Positions 5,686 through 11,116 of a stretch of DNA of 11,116 nucleotides are shown one piece after another. The DNA lies in contig JAOZGF010000254.1 in NCBI GenBank assembly GCA_027491845.1, forward strand, positions 1-11,116. Direction: 5' to 3'. Numbering within the stretch: position 1 is the first letter of the stretch; every line of letters begins with the position of its first letter. A program made the translations under genes and the position numbers. This DNA is from Thermoproteota archaeon. Its GTDB lineage: Archaea > Korarchaeota > JAOZGF01. Below the pieces are notes generated by a model. That model saw only the letters and a list, made by a program, of their open reading frames with translations, was not told the origin of the DNA and made no database searches.

Positions 5686-5731
5686 TTAACAAACAAGATT
5701 CTCAACTTTGCTTATCAAGAGGTTTTGATCC

Positions 5732-6613
5732 ATGAATGTGCTAAAGATTTTTGAAGATGTATGTTTTAATCTGTTGAAATATTCTGTCACAGTTCTTCCC
5801 CGCGATGTCGAAATGGCTATAAGAAATGCATACGAAAAAGAAAAAGAAAGTTTGGCGAAGAACCAGTTGAAATCTATACTTGACAATGTTGCTTTAGCTA
5901 GAGAAGAGAGCTTCCCAATTTGCCAGGACACCGGGTTGATTTTTTTTATATTAGAAGTTGGTGAAGATTTTCCTGTTAAAAAAGGGTTAATAAACGCTGT
6001 AAGGAAATGCGTGGCTGTAGCAACCGAGAAGATTCCGTTGAGACCGAATGCAGTAGAGATTTTTGGGGGTAATACAGGAAATAATGTCGGTTTAAACGTT
6101 CCTTGGATTGAATGGAAGTGTGTGGAAGGAGAGAAGTTAAAAGTCACTGTTTTTCCTAAGGGAGGGGGTTCAACAAATGTTTCAAGGCTTGGGATGATAA
6201 GCCCTGCCGAGGGACTGGCTGGAATTAAAAGGTTTGTTGTTGAGTGTGTTACGGAAGCTGGGGCTAGAGGCTGTCCTCCCTATTTTTTGGGTATCGGTAT
6301 AGGTGGAGGGGAGGACATTGCACTTGAATTAGGAAAAAAAGCCTTGTTACAGCCTATTGGAAAAAGAAATAATGATTTTAAAGCAGCTGCCTTGGAAAAG
6401 GAGCTCCTTGAATTGGTGAATAAACTTGAAATTGGAGTAATGGGGTTAGGGTCAGGGCCAACAGTATTGGACGTTCACGTTTGTTTAGCTGCAAGACACC
6501 CTGCTTCCTTTCCTGTTGGAGTTGTCTTTAGTTGCTGGGCTCTGAGGTATTCTGCCGCTGAAATCAGTAGAAATGGTGATGTGAGGTACTTAACACATGA
6601 ATTTTCTCCCTAA
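5732..6613 (+). CDS. Class I fumarate hydratase, alpha subunit (Fe-S domain; FumA/TtdA-like)
   Basis: The alpha chain of two-subunit class I fumarases binds the catalytic [4Fe-4S] cluster and most of the substrate. The 293-residue protein shows the three expected cluster cysteines: Cys64 in ICQDTG, Cys181 in GCPP, and Cys268 in FSCWALR. Around them are the family blocks EIFGGNTGNNVG (109-120), FPKGGGSTNVSRL (141-153), FLGIGIGGGED (185-195), VMGLGSGPTVLDVHV (236-250) and ARHPASFPVGV (254-264). The length is standard. ATG at 5732 has GAGGT 8 nt upstream. The last 17 nt overlap the dephospho-CoA kinase gene, whose ribosome-binding site lies inside this gene, so the two are one operon. The beta chain is at 1473-2066 on the opposite strand. 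Tartrate dehydratase is the alternative activity. Confidence 0.93.
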   Translation: MNVLKIFEDVCFNLLKYSVTVLPRDVEMAIRNAYEKEKESLAKNQLKSILDNVALAREESFPICQDTGLIFFILEVGEDFPVKKGLINAVRKCVAVATEKIPLRPNAVEIFGGNTGNNVGLNVPWIEWKCVEGEKLKVTVFPKGGGSTNVSRLGMISPAEGLAGIKRFVVECVTEAGARGCPPYFLGIGIGGGEDIALELGKKALLQPIGKRNNDFKAAALEKELLELVNKLEIGVMGLGSGPTVLDVHVCLAARHPASFPVGVVFSCWALRYSAAEISRNGDVRYLTHEFSP

Positions 6614-7130
6614 ACCTGAGTTTATTGATTTCGACTTAGTTTGCGTAGGTGAGGTTTTAAGGGAAATACGAAGGGTTAAAGGGAAAACTGTCACAGATTT
6701 CAGTTGTCTCAAGGACTTTAGCGGCAGAATAATTTCAATCGGTGACTACGTTTTTCTTAGAATGATCAATGAAAATATTAAGCCAGACATAGCTATTATA
6801 GACATGAAGATTGAAAGGAAACCAGTAAATCTTTCTATTCCACCTGAATATTTTGTTTTGAAGGCTGAGAATCCGCCAGGCAGAATAAGTAAGGATGCAT
6901 GGAACACCATTTTGAAGGGTTTTAAGCTTTCGGAAAATAGGAAGGTTTGCATAGTGATTGACGGGGAGGAAGACCTTTTAGGTTATACTGTAGCAATATT
7001 CTCTAAAGCGGGAGACGTTGCCGTGTATGGCGACCCATTTAGGAAGGTTAGTGTTGTTGTTAAGATAACATCTAATGTGAAGGCTAAGGCGGCGGAGACA
7101 CTGTCAAAGTTTAAAGTTGAAATAGGTTAA
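6597..7130 (+). CDS. GTP-dependent dephospho-CoA kinase (DUF359 family)
   Basis: This archaeal enzyme carries out the last step of coenzyme A synthesis, phosphorylating dephospho-CoA with GTP. It is unrelated to bacterial CoaE. The 177-residue protein has the family's motifs in order: SIGDYV (47-52), KPDIAIIDMKIERK (62-75), ENPPGRIS (91-98), IDGEEDLLGYTVAI (121-134) and DVAVYGDPFRKVSVVV (140-155). Acidic residues in the GD, D, and GEEDLL motifs are those thought to bind metal and substrate. The length is normal for the family. ATG at 6597 is preceded by GAGGT 9 nt upstream, both inside the end of the fumarase alpha gene, so translation is probably coupled. The pairing of fumarase with CoA synthesis has no obvious pathway logic; I take it as a shared housekeeping transcript. 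Confidence 0.87.
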   Translation: MNFLPKPEFIDFDLVCVGEVLREIRRVKGKTVTDFSCLKDFSGRIISIGDYVFLRMINENIKPDIAIIDMKIERKPVNLSIPPEYFVLKAENPPGRISKDAWNTILKGFKLSENRKVCIVIDGEEDLLGYTVAIFSKAGDVAVYGDPFRKVSVVVKITSNVKAKAAETLSKFKVEIG

Positions 7131-7145
7131 TACAAGTAAATAGGA

Positions 7146-7167
7146 CAAACTAAAGTTTGCTTAAATA
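7146..7167 (+). promoter_or_regulatory. Dyad next to a box A upstream of the unknown gene
   Basis: CAAACT (7146-7151) and AGTTTG (7154-7159) form a perfect 6-bp dyad with a 2-bp centre. It directly abuts CTTAAATA (7160-7167), a plausible box A. A protein bound to the dyad would sit at the BRE position. The predicted start would fall near 7186-7190, very close to or just inside the annotated start at 7180. The promoter may therefore make a leaderless transcript from a later codon, or may be spurious. Confidence 0.35.
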
Positions 7168-7179
7168 CATGAAAGGAAG

Positions 7180-7866
7180 GTGGTTGAGATCATTGTTGAA
7201 GTTGAGAAGTTGGAAGATTTAATAAAAGTCTCCCTTGCAAATAGAAAGCAGTATATTCCTCCAGTTGGATTATTTGGACACTTTTTCTTTCGAGACAAAC
7301 ACTTTTACATTGTTATTGATGATCCCGTTTTACCTGAGGAAGACTTTACCGTCCTTGTTTACAAATCAGATAAAAAACCTGAAGGAAATTTCATAAAGTA
7401 CACGATCAGGACAGGGGGAGGCAAAACTTATTTTACCAACACTTTTAACGGGACTGATCCTGTTATCCCAATTGTTGAACTTGCAGACGAAACAGTTTTG
7501 AAAAAAGAGTTTTGTTCGAAAGAGGATCTAATAAAATTGAAGCTAAGAACGCTTAAAGACATTGCTAGGTCTCTTTACGGCATCGACCCTGTTTTGGCCA
7601 GGAACGTCTCTCCATTATTCTGCACAAAGAAAAATGCCTCATATTCTTACTTTGTAAGAATTTTACTTGCTCAAGGCGAGATAACTAAAGTCATAATTTT
7701 GTTTAGTGAAGCAACATTCTTAACGAGGTCCTCCATTCTAAAATACGAAGTCCATCCAAGGGAAGAGCTTGTGGAGGTCAATGATCTCTCTGAGGCAAGG
7801 GATCCTCGATCACTTTTCCTTCCAGTGGTTAAAATAAGGAAAGGGTTAAACCTACATGAATTGTAA
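7180..7866 (+). CDS. Hypothetical protein, 228 residues
   Basis: I do not recognise this protein. It is soluble, with no signal peptide or membrane segment. The first half looks beta-rich (IIVEVEKLEDLIKVSL, then GLFGHFFFRDKHFYIVIDD, FTVLVYKSD, FIKYTIRTGGGKTYFTNTF). A mixed helical part follows (KEDLIKLKLRTLKDIARSLYG, about 115-135) and then a second strand-rich part with YFVRILLAQGEITKVIILFSE. GGGKT (about 79-83) is not a Walker A: no hydrophobic strand precedes it and no Walker B follows. Codon content and the unbroken 228-codon frame next to known genes support a real gene. The start is GTG at 7180, with GGAAGG overlapping just upstream; TTG at 7210 is an alternative. It follows dephospho-CoA kinase by 49 nt, and its stop lies 2 nt from the oppositely oriented Orc1/Cdc6 stop within TAACGTTA. 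Confidence 0.75.
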   Translation: MVEIIVEVEKLEDLIKVSLANRKQYIPPVGLFGHFFFRDKHFYIVIDDPVLPEEDFTVLVYKSDKKPEGNFIKYTIRTGGGKTYFTNTFNGTDPVIPIVELADETVLKKEFCSKEDLIKLKLRTLKDIARSLYGIDPVLARNVSPLFCTKKNASYSYFVRILLAQGEITKVIILFSEATFLTRSSILKYEVHPREELVEVNDLSEARDPRSLFLPVVKIRKGLNLHEL

Positions 7867-7868
7867 CG

Positions 7869-9095
7869 TTAAAACAGGATCTCCCTGTTTTCCTTTTCCT
7901 CCAAGTTTCTTTGCAACATTCCTTCAAGCACCTCAGTTGGAACATCAATTACGCTTATCATCGTTGTTTGACCTTTCATCCCTCTCTCCGACCTCTTTGC
8001 CTGAATAAAACCATTTTTATTTAGGTTCTGGATGTACTTCCAAAACTGGACATGTCCCTTCGGAATTTCATCATATTCCTCACAAACTATCTTGTAGGTT
8101 TCCTCTGCCTCGCCAGTTGTTATGAAAGACTCCGCACTCCCTTTAAGCCTTCTAGCTATAGCAAGAAGTACAAGTTTTTCGTGTTTTGCCAAATATTGAA
8201 TGTTTTCTTCTTTTAACTGTGGATGAACTTCTGACTTGGCTTTTCTAACATGTTCCGGCATAATTCTTCCTGTTTTTTCAAGTGAAGCTATGCATCCTGA
8301 CCTGTAAAGTAAATCTAAAGCATATCTTGCATCCCCTGTCTCTTTAGCTATTTCAGCTATTACATCAAGAACTTCGTCACTTACAACTCCAGGGTAAAAG
8401 GCCTCACTGGTTCTCTGCTTTAATATCCCGAATAGTTGCTCGGAAGTATATTTTGAGAGTTTTATTTGGTTGTTCCCCAACGTGCCCTTCACACTTTCAT
8501 CAAAGTTTTCCTTAAACCTTAAATTTTGAGCTATGAGAATTAACGAAATCCTCTGGGGAGAATTAACTTCTTCGTCAAATATCTTGGCTAAACCATAAAT
8601 AAAGTCCGTGTTTTCTTCACACCCCATAATTAACTTATCTACCTCGTCTAAGGCTAAGAGCAAATGACATTTGCTTTTCACTAGCGTTGTTTTTAAAATG
8701 TTAAGCAATTCTGAGGAAGAAAAGCCTCTTTTTGGAAAACGCTTATTAAACTTTTGCAATATATCTACTAAAATCTGACTGTCACTTCTCTTTATCCTGC
8801 AGTTAACGTGAACGTATTTGACCCATAATCCATTGTTCTTACAAATCTCCTCGAAATTTTTCCCGAAACTCTTGGCCAAAGCCGTTTTACCGCTTCCAGG
8901 AGGACCCCATAACAATACTTTTTGGGAAAAAATTGCCTTGGAAGAGAAAACTTTTCTGAAATAATTTGTAAGGGTTTTTAATTCGGCATCTCTAAATAGA
9001 AGCTTAGATGGAACATAGTCCGGGGATAAAACTTCTTCTCTCTTAAAAATATGGGTGGAAGAAAGTAATTCGTCCCTTATGAGTTCTAGACTCAA
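7869..9095 (-). CDS. cdc6: Orc1/Cdc6-type replication initiator (AAA+ ATPase), paralogue 1
   Basis: Archaeal Orc1/Cdc6 proteins bind origin recognition boxes and load the MCM helicase. This 408-residue protein has the typical N-terminal DYVPSKLLFRDAEL (26-39). Its AAA+ domain has Walker A GPPGSGKT (64-71), Walker B LLLALDEVDK (145-154), sensor 1 in LILIAQN (185-191, Asn191) and sensor 2 GDARYALDLL (254-263, Arg257). A C-terminal winged-helix domain (about 300-395) follows, beginning HEKLVLLAIARRL. In the segment before the second sensor, where many family members read like DPRVxSSL, it has DESVKGTL, so the arginine is absent. The start is TTG at 9095 with GAGGT 9 nt upstream. It has its own box A about 75 nt upstream and follows the terminator of the other Orc1/Cdc6 operon. 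Confidence 0.93.
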   Translation of the reverse strand: MSLELIRDELLSSTHIFKREEVLSPDYVPSKLLFRDAELKTLTNYFRKVFSSKAIFSQKVLLWGPPGSGKTALAKSFGKNFEEICKNNGLWVKYVHVNCRIKRSDSQILVDILQKFNKRFPKRGFSSSELLNILKTTLVKSKCHLLLALDEVDKLIMGCEENTDFIYGLAKIFDEEVNSPQRISLILIAQNLRFKENFDESVKGTLGNNQIKLSKYTSEQLFGILKQRTSEAFYPGVVSDEVLDVIAEIAKETGDARYALDLLYRSGCIASLEKTGRIMPEHVRKAKSEVHPQLKEENIQYLAKHEKLVLLAIARRLKGSAESFITTGEAEETYKIVCEEYDEIPKGHVQFWKYIQNLNKNGFIQAKRSERGMKGQTTMISVIDVPTEVLEGMLQRNLEEKENREILF

Positions 9096-9169
9096 CTAAT
9101 TTTTACCTCAAATTTCTTATTTCTTCTCTAAAACATTTCATCTAGCCAAAGAAGTAGGTGAATGAGAAA

Positions 9170-9177
9170 TATTTAAA
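9170..9177 (-). promoter_or_regulatory. Box A promoter of Orc1/Cdc6 paralogue 1
   Basis: On the minus strand TTTAAATA (reading down from 9177) is a perfect archaeal box A. A start near 9147 gives a leader of about 52 nt that contains the GAGGT site of the TTG start. No plus-strand gene follows on the other side, so the orientation is clear. Confidence 0.6.
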
Positions 9178-9190
9178 CACAATTTAACCA

Positions 9191-9205
9191 GAGGGGGGAG
9201 GGGGG
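9191..9205. repeat. G-rich tract (two G6 runs separated by A)
   Basis: GAGGGGGGAGGGGGG in an otherwise AT-rich genome, placed between a terminator and the promoter of Orc1/Cdc6 paralogue 1. Archaeal origin recognition boxes end in a G string, so a link with replication is conceivable, but the dyad part of such a box is not seen next to it. CCTCCC at 9220-9225 could pair with part of the tract. Confidence 0.5.
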
Positions 9206-9225
9206 TAAACTTAAAGTAACCTCCC

Positions 9226-9243
9226 AATTAAAAAAAATTAAAG
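9226..9243 (-). terminator. T-rich terminator after the Orc1/Cdc6-winged-helix operon
   Basis: On the minus strand, about 15-30 nt after the stop of the winged-helix gene, the sequence reads CTTTAATTTTTTTTAATT. Archaeal RNA polymerase stops at such T tracts without a hairpin. The position between the end of one operon and the promoter of the next gene supports this reading. Confidence 0.6.
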
Positions 9244-9257
9244 AAGAGTTCCTTTAG

Positions 9258-9551
9258 TCATGAAGTTTCTTTCTTTTTCAGTAATTCCAGTTCTTGAAAG
9301 AACTGGATTAAAAGAGAGGCAACCTCATTTTTTTTATTTATAGCATAGGTTTCTGGTGTAGAGTTAAATTTGATTATCCAATCCAGATCAACAAGTTCTG
9401 TGAGATGTTTTTTCAGGTCTCGATCCTTTAATCCTGTTGACTTTTTTAAACCATACCTTGTAAATGTTTTTTCCGGGTTTAATGAAAGGATTCTTATAAT
9501 TTTTATTTTCCCTAAGCTTCCTAAGCCGACCTCTATTTCTTTATCCAGCAT
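9258..9551 (-). CDS. Small winged-helix DNA-binding protein encoded with Orc1/Cdc6
   Basis: A 97-residue protein (from ATG 9551) with one winged helix-turn-helix. GSLGKIKIIRILSLNPEKTFTRYGLKKSTGLKDRDLKKHLTELVDLDWIIKF reads as helix 1, then the helix-turn-helix with the recognition helix in DRDLKKHLTEL, and the wing around NSTPETYAIN. A C-terminal helix (ASLLIQFFQELELLKK) probably dimerises. This is the layout of small archaeal regulators. Its gene overlaps the end of Orc1/Cdc6 paralogue 2 by 11 nt, so translation is coupled and dosage would follow the initiator. That suggests a role in controlling this operon or binding at the origin, but this is inference. A frame from TTG at 9563 would add four residues. 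I chose ATG, with GAGGT 11 nt upstream. The 3' end carries a 22-bp palindrome. Confidence 0.8.
   Translation of the reverse strand: MLDKEIEVGLGSLGKIKIIRILSLNPEKTFTRYGLKKSTGLKDRDLKKHLTELVDLDWIIKFNSTPETYAINKKNEVASLLIQFFQELELLKKKETS
9286..9307. repeat. 22-bp perfect palindrome inside the winged-helix gene
   Basis: TCCAGTTCTT (9286-9295) and AAGAACTGGA (9298-9307) are exact inverted repeats with a 2-bp centre (GA). The palindrome lies near the 3' end of the winged-helix coding region. It is long for chance in coding sequence and could be a binding site or an mRNA hairpin. No T tract follows it directly on the minus strand, so it is not a simple terminator. Confidence 0.55.
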
Positions 9552-10713
9552 TTTTCTCTTCAACCTCGGTAACTTCTTTTAGCAGATTGTAAAGTTTAGA
9601 TGCTTCAATGCCCTTTAAACCAATTTTGGTTAGAGACTTTATTTCAACGAATCCCCTGTCACACAAGCTTTGAAGTTCTCTTTCAAAATCCTCCTTTTGT
9701 TTCACTTTAGCTTCTTCACAAGTCAATTTGTAGGCTAATTTAAACCTGCTAAGCGTGACGTATGGAGTCTTATCCCTCATTAAGGCTTTAACTAAACTGA
9801 GAAGGACAAGCTTTTCATGAATCGAAAGCGAAAATATTTCTTCAGAGGTTAGAGGGTAATGAGACCTTTCATAAGCCAGAGAAATATGTTTCATTTCTAT
9901 TTTACTGGATCCCTCGCTTTCGGCAAGTATTCCTGCGGATAAAAGAAGGTCGAGAGCATACCTAACATCCCCGTTGACAGGGTAGGCAAGTGTTAAGTCA
10001 GCGATGTAACCAATTAAATCGTCCGGGAGGACTCCTGGAATGAAGGATTCTTTCCTCCTCTCCTTTAATATGTCTACCAGTTGGTTAAAATCATACTTGG
10101 GAAATGAAATCTTGTTTCTTCCAAGCGAGCTAACAGTTGCTGAATCAAGTTTTTGCATGTAGTTTTCCTTTCTTGCAATGAAAACCATGCCGATAAACAC
10201 ATTTCCAAGTTCAGGTTCAAACTCATTAAACCTGGTTATCTCATAAAGGGCCTCTTGGCCTCCTTTTTCAACGAAATAATCAACCTCATCAAAAACAAGT
10301 AAAAGGTAGGTTTTTTTATTTTTAAGGTACCTGAATAGATTGGAAAGTATCTCAGATGCACTTAAACTCGAAGAATATATTTCTGGAGCCACTTTTTTCA
10401 GTAAATTCCTATAAATAACAACTCTGCTACATTCTCTAAAGAACCTAAGGTTCAAATAAACTGTTTTGAGGTTAACATTAAGCTTTTCAGCTTTTCTTTT
10501 GATTTCTTTAAGAAACCTAAGACTACTGCAGGTCTTCCCTGTTCCCACCCCTCCAATTAACTGAATCTTCCTGAGAGGTTGATTATCGACGTCGATGAAC
10601 ACGTCATCAAAAAAAGCATGCATGAGTCTTAATTGGTGTTCACGGTGTGGAAGTTTTTGCGGGACATAAGTAGGTAAAAGTTTTGATTTGTCTTTGAATA
10701 TAGGTGAAAACAT
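9541..10713 (-). CDS. cdc6: Orc1/Cdc6-type replication initiator (AAA+ ATPase), divergent paralogue 2
   Basis: A 390-residue relative of the protein at 7869-9095. It has TYVPQKLPHREHQL (15-28), Walker A GGVGTGKT (54-61), Walker B LLLVFDEVDYF (137-147), sensor 2 NGDVRYALDLL (248-258, Arg251) and a C-terminal winged-helix domain starting at HEKLVLLSLVKAL (299-311). The sensor 1 strand reads GMVFIARKEN, with Lys where paralogue 1 has Asn. The segment LDSATVSSLG has no arginine where many family members have DPRVxSSL. It may therefore be a slow ATPase or a regulatory paralogue. A frame from GTG 10734 adds seven residues; ATG at 10713 is preferred because GAGG lies 8 nt upstream. It follows the methyltransferase gene by 35 nt and overlaps the winged-helix gene by 11 nt. 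Confidence 0.9.
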   Translation of the reverse strand: MFSPIFKDKSKLLPTYVPQKLPHREHQLRLMHAFFDDVFIDVDNQPLRKIQLIGGVGTGKTCSSLRFLKEIKRKAEKLNVNLKTVYLNLRFFRECSRVVIYRNLLKKVAPEIYSSSLSASEILSNLFRYLKNKKTYLLLVFDEVDYFVEKGGQEALYEITRFNEFEPELGNVFIGMVFIARKENYMQKLDSATVSSLGRNKISFPKYDFNQLVDILKERRKESFIPGVLPDDLIGYIADLTLAYPVNGDVRYALDLLLSAGILAESEGSSKIEMKHISLAYERSHYPLTSEEIFSLSIHEKLVLLSLVKALMRDKTPYVTLSRFKLAYKLTCEEAKVKQKEDFERELQSLCDRGFVEIKSLTKIGLKGIEASKLYNLLKEVTEVEEKNAG

Positions 10714-10727
10714 TATGACTTCCTCTT

Positions 10728-10743
10728 TAAACACTTAAACACT
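10728..10743. repeat. Tandem 8-bp repeat before Orc1/Cdc6 paralogue 2
   Basis: TAAACACT occurs twice without a gap, between the stop of the methyltransferase gene and the Orc1/Cdc6 ATG at 10713. Four nt further on is the 12-bp palindrome TTTACATGTAAA (10748-10759), which includes the methyltransferase stop codon. Both sit where a regulator of the downstream gene might bind; either could be chance in AT-rich DNA. Confidence 0.4.
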
Positions 10744-10748
10744 CATTT

Positions 10749-11116
10749 TTACATGTAAACCTTCCTGCCGAAGGTTATGTATCCCGTGTGACCTATCATC
10801 CGAGTTGAAGGCCTAATCCTCTTGGGGTCAGCTAAAATTTCCCTTAAAAATATTTCATAGGTTGAAACATCTATAAAACCCACTTTTTTAAGTGATTCAA
10901 CAGTTTTAGCAACTTGATTTATTGAGGGTGAAAAAGAAACTAAGAATCTGCCTGGTTTGAGGGCTTTATGGCATTGTTCAACAAATTTCCAAGGAGAATC
11001 AATATCAAGGAAAGCTGCATCATAAGTTTCTACTTCTAAACCCTCAGGAAAATCCGTGATCCTTAAATCAACATAATCTAGTAAACCTAACATTTCTAGA
11101 TTCTTTTTGGCTTCTT
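10749..11116 (-). CDS. trmI: tRNA (adenine-58-N1)-methyltransferase TrmI, C-terminal part, cut by window edge
   Basis: The frame is open from the right edge (…EAKKNLEMLGLLDYVDLRI) to TAA at 10749, so the Met at 11093 is internal and the N-terminus lies outside. The fragment of about 122 codons has the catalytic-loop segment DAAFLDIDSPW (the counterpart of DxxxLDxxxPW in TrmI/Gcd14). It then has ALKPGRFLVSFSPSINQVAKTVE, and the C-terminal signature RPSTRMIGHTGYITFGRK. These enzymes use S-adenosylmethionine to methylate A58 (and in archaea A57) in the T loop of tRNA, which stabilises tRNA. The SAM-binding glycine motif would lie upstream and is not visible. It is followed after 35 nt by Orc1/Cdc6 paralogue 2 on the same strand, so read-through is possible. 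Confidence 0.85.
   Translation of the reverse strand, partial: EAKKNLEMLGLLDYVDLRITDFPEGLEVETYDAAFLDIDSPWKFVEQCHKALKPGRFLVSFSPSINQVAKTVESLKKVGFIDVSTYEIFLREILADPKRIRPSTRMIGHTGYITFGRKVYM

Larger units (their letters stand above)
5286..5731. other. 446-bp intergenic region with promoter, hairpins and long inverted repeat
   Basis: No convincing protein gene lies between the divergent GTPase and fumarase alpha genes. Read on the plus strand it holds a box A (5398-5405), a perfect 8-bp hairpin (5442-5463) and the left arm of a long inverted repeat (5470-5488). A core with two perfect 10-bp palindromes (CAGGCGCCTG at 5555-5564 and TGCCATGGCA at 5612-5621) follows. The right arm is at 5646-5661, then a pyrimidine-rich tract and the fumarase promoter. 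The upstream part (5286-5390), before the GTPase, holds nothing I can name. A 24-codon basic ORF (5543-5617, minus) also lies inside. Confidence 0.7.

Noticed and set aside
5686..6147. 153-codon minus-strand frame opposite the start of fumarase alpha
   Set aside because: It lies antisense to a gene with full fumarase motifs, has low-complexity hydrophobic and Ser-rich content, and has no family signature. It is a shadow frame.
7411..7430. GGGKT in the unknown 228-residue protein as a Walker A motif
   Set aside because: It lacks the preceding hydrophobic strand and the GxxxxGK[S/T] spacing, and no Walker B partner exists in the protein.
1..11116. CRISPR arrays, insertion sequences, tRNA genes, toxin-antitoxin or defence systems
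   Set aside because: No regularly spaced repeats, transposase motifs, cloverleaf sequences or nuclease domains were seen. The RHH gene lacks a neighbouring toxin, because its partners are a transporter and a zinc-ribbon gene.

Overview
The window is archaeal and AT-rich. The evidence is two Orc1/Cdc6-type replication initiators, a GTP-dependent dephospho-CoA kinase (DUF359 family), the Era-like GTPase / DUF2073 / zinc-ribbon cassette, a TrmI-type tRNA m1A methyltransferase, a TatA/TatC pair, TTTAAATA-like box A promoter elements, and Shine-Dalgarno sites of the GAGGT type in front of many ATG, GTG and TTG starts. The lineage cannot be fixed from this sequence. An uncultivated TACK-type archaeon (for example Bathyarchaeia-like) is a guess only.

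Layout. Positions 1-3618 form a run of minus-strand genes. Read in transcription order they are a small hydrophobic ECF S-component-like transporter, a PurM/AIR-synthase-related protein, the beta subunit of a two-subunit class I fumarase, TatA, TatC, and the N-terminus of a polyprenyl diphosphate synthase cut by the left edge. Facing away from the transporter gene is a tiny ribbon-helix-helix regulator (3747-3917, plus). The two genes share a 128-bp spacer holding a perfect 10-bp inverted repeat around a TATA-like core. Positions 3914-5282 (minus) hold the GTPase, DUF2073 and zinc-ribbon genes. Positions 5286-5731 are the only large non-coding stretch: it has a good archaeal promoter, a hairpin, and an imperfect 15-bp pairing between its two halves, 157 nt apart. 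It could be a structured RNA, a leader or a small transposon-like element. Positions 5732-7866 (plus) hold the fumarase alpha subunit, overlapping with dephospho-CoA kinase, then an unrecognised 228-residue protein. Positions 7869-11116 (minus) hold, in transcription order, the tRNA methyltransferase C-terminus (cut by the right edge), one Orc1/Cdc6 paralogue, a small winged-helix protein overlapping it, a terminator, and a second Orc1/Cdc6 paralogue with its own promoter.

How genes work together. Fumarase alpha and beta must form one enzyme but lie about 3.7 kb apart on opposite strands in different operons. TatA and TatC would form a minimal twin-arginine export system. The ribbon-helix-helix protein is the natural candidate to bind the shared palindrome and control itself and the transporter. 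The Orc1/Cdc6-winged-helix-Orc1/Cdc6 block is a replication-initiation neighbourhood, so an origin could be near, although no clear set of origin recognition boxes was found by eye.
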